DNA of 64,000 nt from Hahella ganghwensis DSM 17046 (GTDB taxonomy: Bacteria; Pseudomonadota; Gammaproteobacteria; Pseudomonadales; Oleiphilaceae), in the NCBI RefSeq assembly GCF_000376785.1, contig NZ_AQXX01000137.1:62001-126000 (forward strand), read 5' to 3'. Position numbers and translations under genes: made by a program. The notes beneath the pieces are model-generated. The model made no database searches. It saw nothing but the letters and a program-made list of their open reading frames with translations, and was not told the origin of the DNA. This document shows positions 41,477 to 49,500 of the stretch, piece by piece (position 1 is the first letter of the stretch; each line of letters opens with the position of its first letter).

Positions 41477-41977
41477 TCACTTTTCCCTCCCTAGCCATTT
41501 GTTTTTATCACTGCTTCCCTTGGTTGTGCCCACCCAGTAAGCACAAGCCGACGTGAACACGCCCATGACTTGACCAACGATCAAATAGACCACTTCACTC
41601 GTTTTCTCGTTGGGATCACCAAACGCCAACAGGTAGAACATGCCGCTAACCATAACGATTGAAGCAAGCGTTAAAGCGGACGGCATCCAGTGGGTTTTAT
41701 GGTTCGCGCGGGCGTCTGATCGATCCAGACGGCGGGATTCTTCCATCTTGAACATGAAATCTTGCAGAGACTCCGCCTCTCTGATTTCAAACTCTCTCAG
41801 CTTCAGGGCGGCTTGTGGGTCGCTTTTTAAGGCTTTCGCTACTTCGTCGGGCTTGCTGTTTACTCCAAACAAAGACGCTACAGCGGTCCCCAGAACCGCT
41901 CCACCAGGGCCACCCAAAAGCGTACCGATGGTGGGAGCCACCTTACCAACAGTTTTGCCGATGTCTGACCAGTTCAT
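41477..41977 (-). CDS. Holin-like three-helix membrane protein
   Basis: ATG 41977 has GGAG six bases upstream and overlaps the amidase stop. The 166-residue protein has a Gly-rich hydrophobic N-terminus (G-T-L-L-G-G-P-G-G-A-V-L-G-T), a charged middle and two C-terminal helices. It resembles the 3TM holin family found beside endolysins. With the HP1-like holin it makes a two-holin arrangement; one may act as antiholin. Confidence 0.75.
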   Translation of the reverse strand: MNWSDIGKTVGKVAPTIGTLLGGPGGAVLGTAVASLFGVNSKPDEVAKALKSDPQAALKLREFEIREAESLQDFMFKMEESRRLDRSDARANHKTHWMPSALTLASIVMVSGMFYLLAFGDPNEKTSEVVYLIVGQVMGVFTSACAYWVGTTKGSSDKNKWLGREK

Positions 41978-42405
41978 GAACGTCTCCATGCTCTAACATC
42001 GAAACAGGGGCAATCTTTATGGACGCCCGGCAAGTCACGGTGACCAAGCACCTTAGCGCCAGGATAGACATGTAATTGGAAATCGATCAGCTTACGGAGG
42101 GATTCAAATTGTTCGGAAGTGAAATTGTCTTCAGGCTGGCCGTCCTCATCAAGGCCACCAACCAGGCAAATGCCCACGGACTTGTCATTGTAGCCAAAGG
42201 CGTGCGCTCCCTGGCCGTGCATGTTGCGGCCCTGTTCAATGCCGCCGTCACGCTCAATTACCCAGTTATACCCGATGTCAGACCATTTGCGCTCGTCAAC
42301 ATGCCACCGGCGAATGTCGTCAACGGTAACCTTCTGATCTGCTTTCGTGGCTGAACAGTGAACAACAATGTAGCCGGTTTCTGCTCTGCGCATATTCATC
42401 ACCAT
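41974..42405 (-). CDS. Endolysin: N-acetylmuramoyl-L-alanine amidase, T7 lysozyme-like
   Basis: The 143-residue amidase closely follows T7 gp3.5: zinc ligands H16, H122 and C132, plus Y46 and K130. Conserved segments I-V-V-H-C-S-A-T-K, G-Y-N-W-V-I and G-H-R-D-L-P-G-V-H-K-D-C-P-C are present. It cleaves the amide between muramic acid and the stem peptide. There is no signal sequence, so it depends on the holins. T7 lysozyme also inhibits the phage polymerase, but no single-subunit RNA polymerase is seen here. ATGs at 42399 and 42393 are possible alternative starts. Confidence 0.93.
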   Translation of the reverse strand: MVMNMRRAETGYIVVHCSATKADQKVTVDDIRRWHVDERKWSDIGYNWVIERDGGIEQGRNMHGQGAHAFGYNDKSVGICLVGGLDEDGQPEDNFTSEQFESLRKLIDFQLHVYPGAKVLGHRDLPGVHKDCPCFDVRAWRRS

Positions 42406-42408
42406 TTT

Positions 42409-42423
42409 TTATTATTTTTATTG
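42409..42423 (-). promoter_or_regulatory. Late-gene leader motif copy (endolysin gene)
   Basis: Coding strand CAATAAAAATAATAA lies four to five bases before the amidase ATG, again the AATAAnAATAATAA consensus. Confidence 0.5.
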
Positions 42424-42475
42424 GATGTATAAATATGACTAATATTCTCTAATCAAAAAGAGAGATTTTAGGCAT

Positions 42476-42510
42476 AAAAAAACCCAGCTCTGGGATCAGG
42501 GCCGGGTTTT
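42476..42510 (-). terminator. Rho-independent terminator before the lysis genes
   Basis: On the minus strand AACCCGGC and GCTGGGTT pair and a run of seven T follows. It ends the membrane-protein pair at 42593-43517, so the lysis and virion genes after it need a new promoter or antitermination. Confidence 0.8.
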
Positions 42511-42592
42511 CTCAATTGTGGTAATTTTAACCGGGTTTTTGCGTAAATGGAATGACACAATCTCTGCGCCATTTAAAGCAATCTCTTTCTAA

Positions 42593-43081
42593 CTACTCTG
42601 TTTGTGTTGAGTCAACGCCCCCAGAATACTTCGGCTTCCTCTCGAAATCTCGAATGACTTTACCATAGAACCTCTCGTGAGCATCGGCGATTATCATTAT
42701 TCTGCTTGTTGCTCCAAAAGAGGTAAATATTGCTAAAAGTAGAATCAGCCATCGAACTATAGAGGCTAGATTATATCCCGGCGGCAAACCTAGATGAGGC
42801 ATTGCAAGCGAAATCCCAAATGCCATCAGCGTAATTATCATAAACATAAGCGCAACGAAAATTTCGTACACATATATGTGTACATGCTTATTCATGAAAT
42901 CTATCTTTCGATCCCGTACAGACCTCTTTATCGCTTTCCATTGATCAAATTTTTTTGATATCCGAATTGACTTAGGCAACAGCCAATAGAATGCAAAGGC
43001 AGAAGCGATGCCGATAAGCATTCCTATGAACACAGACGTGAACCACCAGCCCGGATCTGCCAGCAGATTTTTAATTTCCAT
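42593..43081 (-). CDS. Membrane protein of accessory pair (162 aa)
   Basis: The 162-residue protein has four hydrophobic stretches (about 12-34, 75-95, 106-125 and a shorter fourth), with a basic cytoplasmic loop (K-S-I-R-I-S-K-K-F-D-Q-W-K-A-I-K-R-S) between the first two. ATG follows AAGGAG. It is co-oriented with the next gene and ends before a strong terminator. No family recognised; phage exclusion or a lysogenic conversion role would fit. Confidence 0.65.
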   Translation of the reverse strand: MEIKNLLADPGWWFTSVFIGMLIGIASAFAFYWLLPKSIRISKKFDQWKAIKRSVRDRKIDFMNKHVHIYVYEIFVALMFMIITLMAFGISLAMPHLGLPPGYNLASIVRWLILLLAIFTSFGATSRIMIIADAHERFYGKVIRDFERKPKYSGGVDSTQTE

Positions 43082-43094
43082 TATCTTTCTCTCC

Positions 43095-43517
43095 TTACAC
43101 TGGCGCCCTCAACAATGGCAATGGTATTTCGAATTCTTTTGCAATCCATCCTGTGGCCAGGACAATGGCCGCGATACCAACCCCGGTCAACATGCGAAAT
43201 ACCAAATATCTTAATCTCTCACGCAGATCCAGTTTAGCCACAAGTCGCTCCTCCTTGAGGTATTCACTGTGTTTTGAGTAAAGTTTTTGATATTTCTTAT
43301 TAAGCCCGTCAACCAAATCCGTATATTGACCCATAAGTGTCCTATATCTTTCCTCAGGCGTCTCTTTGTTGTATGCAGCACCATGCTTCAATGTAGTTCT
43401 CAAAAGGTTGTCCAGCTGCTTACCATACTCTTCCGGTATTAAAATTGAGCCTGACTTCCAGATCTTCTCTATTTCCTTAACCTTTCCGACTACCCTATTT
43501 GCCATCTCACTCGCCAT
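43095..43517 (-). CDS. Coiled-coil membrane protein of accessory pair (140 aa)
   Basis: ATG 43517 is preceded by GGTGAGG; the frame also extends to a GTG at 43565. The product has a long helical cytoplasmic region (about 10-100, with a leucine-rich coiled coil N-K-K-Y-Q-K-L-Y) and one membrane helix near 115-133. It ends 13 bases before the other membrane gene. AT content is higher than in the late genes, which suggests a recent insertion. Confidence 0.6.
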   Translation of the reverse strand: MASEMANRVVGKVKEIEKIWKSGSILIPEEYGKQLDNLLRTTLKHGAAYNKETPEERYRTLMGQYTDLVDGLNKKYQKLYSKHSEYLKEERLVAKLDLRERLRYLVFRMLTGVGIAAIVLATGWIAKEFEIPLPLLRAPV

Positions 43518-43795
43518 AGCCTCACCATTCCGTGATTTCCTATAACCTTTTAGGAAATGTCGCACAGCAACACCTCGCTCAAGTATTTAGTATAGCTGCC
43601 ATCACTCGCACGGATGCCTGAAGATAATTGCAATGGATGCCTAGTGATAGCGGCCCGGTTGGGTCGCCCCTCCTTTATGGCCGCTCAGCCGTTCGGATGA
43701 TTGGCCAAACTGCGCGCAATTGATAACATGTTGCCTCAATTTGGAATGGAATTGAGAACGCCGATTCTCGTTAGTATTAGACAAGGAAACTTCTC
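43518..43795. other. Divergent intergenic region with inverted repeat
   Basis: Between two divergent accessory cassettes. AGCGGCC (43649-43655) and GGCCGCT (43679-43685) form a seven-base perfect inverted repeat around a 23-base spacer. I find no coding frame with a credible start. Confidence 0.4.
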
Positions 43796-44326
43796 GTGAG
43801 CAGGGCTGCAAAAGACTTAAAGTACGCCAATATTCGCCGGGCGGTATATGAAGAAACCGTCAAGTATGCTGGCAACCCATCCCTCAAATTAACCGAAATC
43901 AATGAACACGCTTTACAACATCACGCCAAATGGCCTGACATAGGAAGAGAGCCCCCCAATGGTGGCTGGGACTGGCGCAGCTTTATGATGGGCAAATACA
44001 AAAAAGAATCTGCTCGCTTTGAACTGGCAATCTGGCACAGGGATCAGCTTTGCGGGTTGAGTGCTGGGCTTCCATCAGGAAGTAAAATTTTGTTAAAGAT
44101 TGAGTTAATTGAGGGAACCACCGCATCACCAAACCCGCTTAAAAATAATATTGTGCCATTAACTCTAACCTGCGCTGAATTGTATGGCATTGCCATCGGT
44201 TCTGAAGAGGTCCGAATTACAGAGCCGGTCAGCGGGCTCATAGGGTACTATGAGAGCTTCGACTACACTTATGTAGCAGGCAATAAGCGGGAATCAGACT
44301 ATTTAGTAAAAAGGATAGAAGATTAA
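43796..44326 (+). CDS. GNAT-like protein of plus-strand cassette (176 aa)
   Basis: GTG 43796 has AAGGAA seven bases upstream. The 176-residue protein resembles a group of phage and island GNAT-like proteins, with N-terminal R-R-A-V-Y-E-E-T-V-K-Y-A-G-N-P-S, then G-G-W-D-W-R-S-F-M-M-G and F-E-L-A-I-W-H-R-D-Q-L-C-G-L. An obvious acetyl-CoA P-loop is not clear to me, so acetyltransferase activity is tentative. It is the first gene of a three-gene cassette opposite to the late operon, closed by a terminator. Confidence 0.6.
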   Translation: MSRAAKDLKYANIRRAVYEETVKYAGNPSLKLTEINEHALQHHAKWPDIGREPPNGGWDWRSFMMGKYKKESARFELAIWHRDQLCGLSAGLPSGSKILLKIELIEGTTASPNPLKNNIVPLTLTCAELYGIAIGSEEVRITEPVSGLIGYYESFDYTYVAGNKRESDYLVKRIED

Positions 44327-44328
44327 AT

Positions 44329-44493
44329 ATGAGCGGGCAAAATAACGAAAATCAGAAGGATATTGACGTTGCTGAATCTTTACAAAAGATGCGTAAATAT
44401 GCTACTAAGAAAGGGCACCAAGTAAGAAAAGCTGTCCCGGTTCCAAAAGGTGCAAAGGGCATGATTGCCGGGAAGCCCAAAGATATTATGTAA
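44329..44493 (+). CDS. Small basic cassette protein (54 aa)
   Basis: ATG 44329 is two bases after the GNAT-like stop. The 54-residue product is basic: M-S-G-Q-N-N-E-N-Q-K-D-I-D-V, then K-M-R-K-Y-A-T-K-K-G and V-P-V-P-K-G-A-K-G. Tight spacing supports it as a real second gene of the cassette. Function unknown. Confidence 0.6.
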   Translation: MSGQNNENQKDIDVAESLQKMRKYATKKGHQVRKAVPVPKGAKGMIAGKPKDIM

Positions 44494-44511
44494 GTTTGTG
44501 AAGGAGGGTTT

Positions 44512-44712
44512 ATGCCCAACAAACAACAGAATGAGTTAGATATGGAAGCGTTACGGAAGCGCATGGCGGCTCATGCGGCTAAATCTAACTATCTTCAAGT
44601 ACCTTGTCCTGATGATTTGGACTTGAGGGGTGTGCTTGCGGGAAATCCAAAGAAGCTAACCAAAGAGCTGTCATCCGGTAAGCGGTCCGCTCCCACTATC
44701 ACTAATACTTAA
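44512..44712 (+). CDS. Small cassette protein (66 aa)
   Basis: ATG 44512 follows a strong AAGGAGG. The 66-residue protein has a charged helix (E-A-L-R-K-R-M-A-A-H-A-A-K) and a Pro/Asp segment P-C-P-D-D-L-D-L-R. It is the last gene before the terminator at 44724. No family recognised. Confidence 0.6.
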   Translation: MPNKQQNELDMEALRKRMAAHAAKSNYLQVPCPDDLDLRGVLAGNPKKLTKELSSGKRSAPTITNT

Positions 44713-44723
44713 TCACTCATATC

Positions 44724-44765
44724 AGTAAGAGAGCGCTTACAGAAGCACGCCTACCCTCTCTTACT
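44724..44765. terminator. Bidirectional terminator between convergent genes
   Basis: AGTAAGAGAG and CTCTCTTACT are perfect ten-base arms with a 22-base loop, followed on the plus strand by ATGTTTTT. The second arm overlaps the end of the minus-strand gene at 44751. Confidence 0.75.
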
Positions 44766-45080
44766 ATGTTTTTCCGAGTAGCGCCTTAATAATGCGGTTA
44801 GGGCGCTCACCTTCCCCTTAACATGCTCTTCCAAAAGGAACCGCTTGCCCTTGTACTTGATCACTGGCCAAGGAAAGGACGTTGACGACTCCTGACCGCA
44901 CTTAGAACACTTCACATCCCAGGTTGTGGGGTGCGTATGAATAATTTGCTCTTCCATCCATTTATCAGTTCTTTCCGCGTGCCGGTCAAGCGTCCTGAGA
45001 ACCCCACCGCACTCGCAAAGCTGCTCAATGAATTCGACTTCAACGGTTTTTGACTTGGTTTCCACTGTAGAAAAGCTCAA
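44751..45080 (-). CDS. Zinc-ribbon-like protein (about 109 aa)
   Basis: The protein has two cysteine pairs (C-E-C-G-G and C-S-K-C-G) spaced about 38 residues apart, plus H-T-H-P, giving a zinc-ribbon-like pattern. Start is uncertain: TTG 45080 or GTG 45065, neither with a strong ribosome site. It is the last gene of the leftward early operon before the accessory cassette. It could be a regulator, but I cannot assign a family. Confidence 0.55.
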   Translation of the reverse strand: MSFSTVETKSKTVEVEFIEQLCECGGVLRTLDRHAERTDKWMEEQIIHTHPTTWDVKCSKCGQESSTSFPWPVIKYKGKRFLLEEHVKGKVSALTALLRRYSEKHSKRG

Positions 45081-45114
45081 AACTGTACATTCAAACAGTA
45101 TAGAGCTTATTTAT

Positions 45115-45618
45115 TCAGGCGGGATCTGGCAAGCGTTGATCGTTTACAATCATTTTTGCTATCTGTTTTGAGAGCTTTTCAATTAGAAAAGCTTTGGGTA
45201 CTTCCTGCATCGCAGTCTTGGAAATGGTGTAGCCGTAGCGATTACCATCCGCCGTGAACTCATAATGAATGGCCCTATCAATCGTTTCTCTGACCACAGG
45301 TGACATTTCGATATTTATCAGCATCTCAGGAATATATTCATGATGCATCATAAGATCTGTATCAGTGATAACTCCCCACGCATGGTTCGAGATCATGGCG
45401 GCTCTTGTTGGCGGCTCCCTGAAGTCAATCTTTTGTGGGTCCAGCCCCACAAAAAACTCTCCAGCCACCCTACGAACATCAGCCAGAAGAGATCTGACAT
45501 GTCGCGATCTTGAGACTTCCTGTCTCGCATTCTCTGCATGGTAATCCCTTGATCCCTTCAGCTCTGCTATCTGCTGCTTTAACTCCCGCTTTTGGTTTCT
45601 TCCGAATCGTTTACTCAT
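45115..45618 (-). CDS. Hypothetical protein (167 aa)
   Basis: The N-terminus is a basic coiled coil (M-S-K-R-F-G-R-N-Q-K-R-E-L-K-Q-Q). The C-terminal two thirds are alpha/beta with R-A-A-M-I-S-N-H-A-W-G-V and I-H-Y-E-F-T segments. The leader GGGTGG and an AATAATAA stretch precede the ATG. No family recognised. Confidence 0.6.
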   Translation of the reverse strand: MSKRFGRNQKRELKQQIAELKGSRDYHAENARQEVSRSRHVRSLLADVRRVAGEFFVGLDPQKIDFREPPTRAAMISNHAWGVITDTDLMMHHEYIPEMLINIEMSPVVRETIDRAIHYEFTADGNRYGYTISKTAMQEVPKAFLIEKLSKQIAKMIVNDQRLPDPA

Positions 45619-45631
45619 AGGCCACCCATTA

Positions 45632-45973
45632 TTATTTTTCTTCTATCCAACCCCAGCCCCAGGACTGAAGCATGACCAATTTCTGATGAGGGCTTATATC
45701 CTCGTCCTGCCTCTTATAAGCTTCTACCTCGAAAGGGTTTCTCTTATACCCATAGGCAACTTGAAACCACAAATATGTGACATAGAAGTTCCACCACCCC
45801 AGGCGACGAACCTGCTCAACGTGTATAAGTTCGTGTTTAAAAAGCTTCGGAAACCAGCTCGCCTCCTTGCATTGCTCGACGCTATGCTTGAAGAATATAA
45901 ACGGGTAGATGGTGACAGCATCCACGCCCAGAAGGCGCGGAATCCATGATCTGTATTTAATGCGTAGCTTCAT
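45632..45973 (-). CDS. Small H-E-x-x-H protein (113 aa)
   Basis: From ATG 45973 ([13 protein letters not shown]) the protein contains K-H-E-L-I-H-V-E-Q near the middle, a gluzincin-type zinc motif. An aromatic helix and N-P-F-E-V-E-A-Y, where the glutamates could supply the third ligand, follow. Similar small proteins occur in many phages. Peptidase activity is unproven. Confidence 0.6.
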   Translation of the reverse strand: MKLRIKYRSWIPRLLGVDAVTIYPFIFFKHSVEQCKEASWFPKLFKHELIHVEQVRRLGWWNFYVTYLWFQVAYGYKRNPFEVEAYKRQDEDISPHQKLVMLQSWGWGWIEEK

Positions 45974-46289
45974 TATCCGTATCCCGCTTCCCAATGGTCA
46001 GCCCATTAACAATTGAAGCAATGCGACTGCCAATTTCCCTAACGACGCGAACCTTTGCCTGATTCTCATCCAGTCCCGCGTTAAGTCCCTCCTCTACCAT
46101 TAAGGATATAGCGGCAAATTGTAGTGACTGGTACGCCAGGGAAAACCCATCAACTCCCCACTCGGAGCTGTCCCTAAATTGGTCAAGCGCGTCCTGCCGC
46201 AACTTCTGGGCTGTTAGATTGTATGCCTCGATGTATTTTGCTTGGGTCTCTGGTGACATATCGGTTTGTTGGTTGCTCTCACTCATCAT
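45957..46289 (-). CDS. Hypothetical protein (110 aa)
   Basis: An acidic helical 110-residue protein ([16 protein letters not shown]) whose start overlaps the stop of the Q-like gene (ATGA) after GAGG. It has no visible motif and is co-translated with its neighbours. Confidence 0.6.
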
Positions 46290-46852
46290 ACTTTCCTCAG
46301 CTTTTCGCCAGCTTGTTGTAATACAGCACTTTCCAGCTCCTGCAGGCGGGAGCGGACAGACTCATAAACTTTGCGATATTTGCGGTTACGGAACCGGTGA
46401 CGATCGATCCGTGCCATTGTGGCAATTCGGTTATCTGTCAGCCGATCAAACCCTTTACCCTCGCACTTGTAACAGGAATAGGTTACCTCCTGCGTCTTGC
46501 TTTTCTGGATGCGGCGACCTTTGCAGGCTTTACAGCGGGTTAACTCTGGCTCGACTTCAACAGCTACCACCACACCCGCAAGCCGGTCAGCTTCACCTTG
46601 TTCGACCCGGGAAGCTTCGCCCATTGCTAAAAACATGCTTGCGGTCATGCTTGTAGCAATGCGTCGGGATTCACGGTCAGACGCGTATTTTGCAAGTGCA
46701 AGGTAATACCCCGCGTTGCGCTCAATCCCGGCCAATGACATCGACGTTGTTGCCGTCCGGTCAGACCCTCTTGCCATATCACACCCAAGAAAAACCGGCT
46801 CACCGGGTGAGTGGGAAACTGTCTTTGATAGTCTCTCTGCAATCTCGCTCAT
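46286..46852 (-). CDS. Q-like antitermination protein candidate (zinc ribbon)
   Basis: The 188-residue protein carries a C-K-A-C-K-G...C-Y-K-C-E-G zinc ribbon (about 107-132) followed by a basic helical region ([16 protein letters not shown]). That combination, and the position after the nin-like genes and before late genes, matches lambda-type Q antiterminators. The N-terminal half differs from classical Q, so the call is tentative. If true, it would allow RNA polymerase through terminators such as those at 44.7 and 42.5 kb into the late genes. Confidence 0.55.
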
Positions 46853-47235
46853 AATCTCCCCTTCAGGCTGGGTACTCTCTTCACAATGTCGATGGTCACC
46901 GGGTAAAGCGCCTCAACCTGTTTCTTTTTGATTTTGAATGTCTCGGTTTCCTTCCCTTTCGTGTCCACAAATGAGACAGCCCCGTCTTTCCAAAACACCT
47001 GAAAATCACAGCGGTAAGTTACTCCGCCAGGCAAATCAAAGGGAACTTGTCGCAGAAAGTACTTTACTGCTCCGATTGACTTTGCCGCCTTCAGGTACTC
47101 GTAGTAGCCACCCTCCAGCTTTGACGGGAAGCGAATCCCGTCAATCACCGTTGAGTGGGCGTTATACTTACCCTGCCTTTTGGCTTTGGGCTTCATCATT
47201 AGCTGCTTGTATTGCTCTATGCTGATGCTGCTCAT
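46849..47235 (-). CDS. DUF1064-type phage nuclease/resolvase candidate
   Basis: The 128-residue protein matches the DUF1064 pattern: [16 protein letters not shown], then [15 protein letters not shown] and V-D-T-K-G-K-E-T, which is a PD-(D/E)xK nuclease core (E, D, D-x-K). It lies in the lambda nin position, where RusA-like resolvases occur, so it probably processes branched DNA before packaging. It overlaps the upstream gene by 68 bases. Confidence 0.8.
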
Positions 47236-47602
47236 ATGCCTTTAACCATTTATCAAGATGACAACGAAACCACCCGCCTCGGGACTTTTTGGGAGCCTTG
47301 ATACCCATAAGTTCACCGGTGCGCATGGCTTTAAGAAATGTTGAGTAAGGAACACCCAGATAAGTCGCGGCGGCCGTATCCGGCATTGATGCGTTTTCCC
47401 ACCCAGATTCTGCATTGGCTCTCGCGCCTTTCAGTCCGATTGATGGCGCGCAGTAAGGCAATGTTTCTATTGCTCCACCTTTTTCCAAGAATGCGGCCAC
47501 ATCTTTCTCAAGCTCAGCCCTTGCCATTTCTCGGGCCTCTCTTCCGCTACTGATGGTCTCGTCTGCCACTCTCCAGCCGCCATAAATGTTATTTACTGAC
47601 AT
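47168..47602 (-). CDS. DNA-binding-like protein with helix-turn-helix (144 aa)
   Basis: The N-terminal half has A-R-A-E-L-E-K-D-V-A-A-F-L-E-K-G-G, a motif found in SutA-like and related small proteins. The C-terminal half (P-D-T-A-A-A-T-Y-L-G-V-P-Y-S-T-F-L-K-A-M) looks like an excisionase/MerR-type helix-turn-helix with a following basic wing. ATG 47602 follows AAGGGG. A regulatory role in the leftward early operon is likely but unproven. Confidence 0.6.
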   Translation of the reverse strand: MSVNNIYGGWRVADETISSGREAREMARAELEKDVAAFLEKGGAIETLPYCAPSIGLKGARANAESGWENASMPDTAAATYLGVPYSTFLKAMRTGELMGIKAPKKSRGGWFRCHLDKWLKAYEQHQHRAIQAANDEAQSQKAG

Positions 47603-48261
47603 AGGTATCCCCTTGGTATGTGTCTATCGATTCCGCGCGATTGCGCCCAGGTGAGTAATTCCGCCGGCGGGACATCCGCCCAGCTTTCATATCCGAGTTG
47701 GTTTTTGATCATGAAGCGAGACCAGCCGTGTAGGTGCTTAACCCGTTGTTCGTCCCACCACTCGCGGGGAGCTATTGCGGACTCCCCTTCCTGATGTTGG
47801 CGGACATGGACTGAGTGAAGCAGGGGAATTGCTGAATACTGCGGCTTTATCCCGGTGCCGGCCCCATTCGCTACCCGGCGAACATGGGCAGCTTCAACCG
47901 GGTCGTCTTCTGTTCCATCTCTGCCGGTATAGGCGCACTTTTGAAGGCGCAACCACTGCAAAAACTTTTCGTCAGAGCCTGCCGCCGCCCAGACTTCAGG
48001 AGCCCTGAAGAAACTGGACTGATACAAAATCTTGGCTTGCTGGCCGAAAGGTTTCGCACTGTCAATCATGCGTTGCTGCATCTGAGACTGGGCAGCAGCA
48101 TCCGTTAGCCTGACCATTGCGCCAGCCGCCCCAGGCACACCAAACAATTTGAATGCATCCTGAGCATCCCCCGGTTCAACATCTACCGAAATCCTTAAGG
48201 TGCCATCAGCCATGGTTTTGACGGACCTGGACACGAAAGGAATGATGTTTTCTTCAGTCAT
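47593..48261 (-). CDS. HNH-type nuclease/recombination protein, DUF968-like
   Basis: From ATG 48261 (M-T-E-E-N-I-I-P-F) after GGAGG the protein is 222 residues. The C-terminal half has C-A-Y-T-G, E-A-A-H-V-R-R-V and I-P-L-L-H-S-V-H-V, the HNH-like spacing of phage nin-region nucleases. The N-terminal domain is an OB- or RuvC-like recombination fold in related proteins. It sits beside Dam-like methylase and DUF1064, as in lambda nin clusters. Only one cysteine of a possible zinc site is visible. Confidence 0.7.
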   Translation of the reverse strand: MTEENIIPFVSRSVKTMADGTLRISVDVEPGDAQDAFKLFGVPGAAGAMVRLTDAAAQSQMQQRMIDSAKPFGQQAKILYQSSFFRAPEVWAAAGSDEKFLQWLRLQKCAYTGRDGTEDDPVEAAHVRRVANGAGTGIKPQYSAIPLLHSVHVRQHQEGESAIAPREWWDEQRVKHLHGWSRFMIKNQLGYESWADVPPAELLTWAQSRGIDRHIPRGYLCQ

Positions 48262-49106
48262 CCCGCACCTCCAAAAAGCGAAGGTTGCCCTATGCGATCG
48301 GAGGTCATCGGGTTTAACCAAACACACTCTACTGCTACTTTGGTGCCTTTCTGGGCCGCCGCTCTCGCAAAGCGTTGGTGCTTATGCCAGCCTTTAAGCA
48401 TGTCGTTGTATAGTTCTGAGTCGTACCCGCTTATCAAGACATAACCCGGTACCTTTTGAATTTCGGCTAGCAGTTGCTCGTGCTCATCACAAGTCATCTC
48501 ATGCCTGTAGTACCTATGCCCGTTCATGACACGAGTCTCAGGTAGATAAGGCGGATCCAGATAGGTAAGGCTGTCAACAGTCGCGTGCTGCTCAATCACT
48601 TCTCGAGCTGGGCGATTTTCAATAACAACACCTTGAAGCCTTTCGCAGAAACTGCGGATGTTGCTTGGGTACTTTTGCCAAACGTGACCTGCCAAGCTCC
48701 ACTCTCGATTAGAGTCCGATCGGAAGCCTGAACGACACTTTGTGGCAGCGGCTGAACCAAACCCGGCAGTTGCTCGAAAAAGGGTTCGTCTTGCCCTCTC
48801 AACCGGATCAGTAGATGAATCATCTTGAGCAATTTCATATTCCGATCGAGCAAAAGGGGTAAGCTGACATGCAAATTGCAATTCTTTGGCAAGATCAGGA
48901 TCTCTCAAAACTCTAAATACATTCACAACGTCTTCATCCAAGTCGTTATAAACCTCGGCATAGGAGCGCGCTTTTTGCATGAGCACACTGCCCCCACCTC
49001 CAAACGGTTCGATGTATTTCTGATGCTGCGGGAAAAAACCGACTAGCCACTGATACATTCGAAATTTTCCTCCGAAGTAACGCATAACCGGACTCGTAAC
49101 ACTCAC
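48258..49106 (-). CDS. Dam-like adenine-N6 DNA methyltransferase (D12 class)
   Basis: GTG 49106 has GGAG upstream and overlaps the previous stop (GTGA). The 282-residue enzyme has motif X K-x-x-x near the start (M-R-Y-F-G-G-K), motif I E-P-F-G-G-G-G-S-V, and catalytic D-P-P-Y near residue 195. It methylates adenine, likely in GATC or a related site, and could protect phage DNA from host restriction or time gene expression. Confidence 0.9.
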   Translation of the reverse strand: MSVTSPVMRYFGGKFRMYQWLVGFFPQHQKYIEPFGGGGSVLMQKARSYAEVYNDLDEDVVNVFRVLRDPDLAKELQFACQLTPFARSEYEIAQDDSSTDPVERARRTLFRATAGFGSAAATKCRSGFRSDSNREWSLAGHVWQKYPSNIRSFCERLQGVVIENRPAREVIEQHATVDSLTYLDPPYLPETRVMNGHRYYRHEMTCDEHEQLLAEIQKVPGYVLISGYDSELYNDMLKGWHKHQRFARAAAQKGTKVAVECVWLNPMTSDRIGQPSLFGGAG

Positions 49107-49300
49107 TCTTCGCTCTCCACTAACAGATAAGCTGTTGGGTAGGTGTTTGGGCATCTCGTGGCCTTGCCCTGGGCAACCAAAAGTTTCAGCGCCCCGTTTA
49201 CCCGCTCAACGCCAATATTCAGATCCATTCCGATTTCATCCGAAGTTGAGGATTCAACCGGATCCAAAAACTCAAGTACTAAACGCTGATCTTTTGTCAT
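49103..49300 (-). CDS. Small winged-helix protein (65 aa)
   Basis: ATG 49300 follows AGGAG. M-T-K-D-Q-R-L-V-L-E-F-L, then S-S-T-S-D-E-I-G-M-D-L-N-I and V-N-G-A-L-K-L-L resembles a MarR- or penicillinase-repressor-like winged helix, reduced to its DNA-binding core. Start and stop overlap both neighbours. It may regulate early phage genes. Confidence 0.6.
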   Translation of the reverse strand: MTKDQRLVLEFLDPVESSTSDEIGMDLNIGVERVNGALKLLVAQGKATRCPNTYPTAYLLVESEE

Positions 49301-49500
49301 TCTTCTTCTCCTGCCAGCAGAACCAGAGAGCACACAACTAATGTTGAGGCCCAGGCTGAATATTCTTCACGAATGTTGTAATACTTCCGGCTGAACGCTG
49401 CCCGACATCCTCTAAAGAACGGCCAGAAGAACAGAGCCAGAGTGATCAATGTCATAAGCAGGGGCAGATAACGACCCCGAAGCTTTTTCATTAGGTTCAT
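49297..49500 (-). CDS. Small membrane protein (67 aa)
   Basis: Two hydrophobic segments (about 12-28 and 52-64) separated by a charged loop; the ATG overlaps the Dcm stop (ATGA). A small early phage membrane protein, perhaps affecting host physiology. No family recognised. Confidence 0.6.
   Translation of the reverse strand: MNLMKKLRGRYLPLLMTLITLALFFWPFFRGCRAAFSRKYYNIREEYSAWASTLVVCSLVLLAGEEE

Noticed and set aside
41974..42405. T7-like polymerase-linked phage because of T7-type lysozyme
   Set aside because: No single-subunit RNA polymerase is seen in the window and the control genes are lambda-like, so a T7-type lifestyle is not supported.
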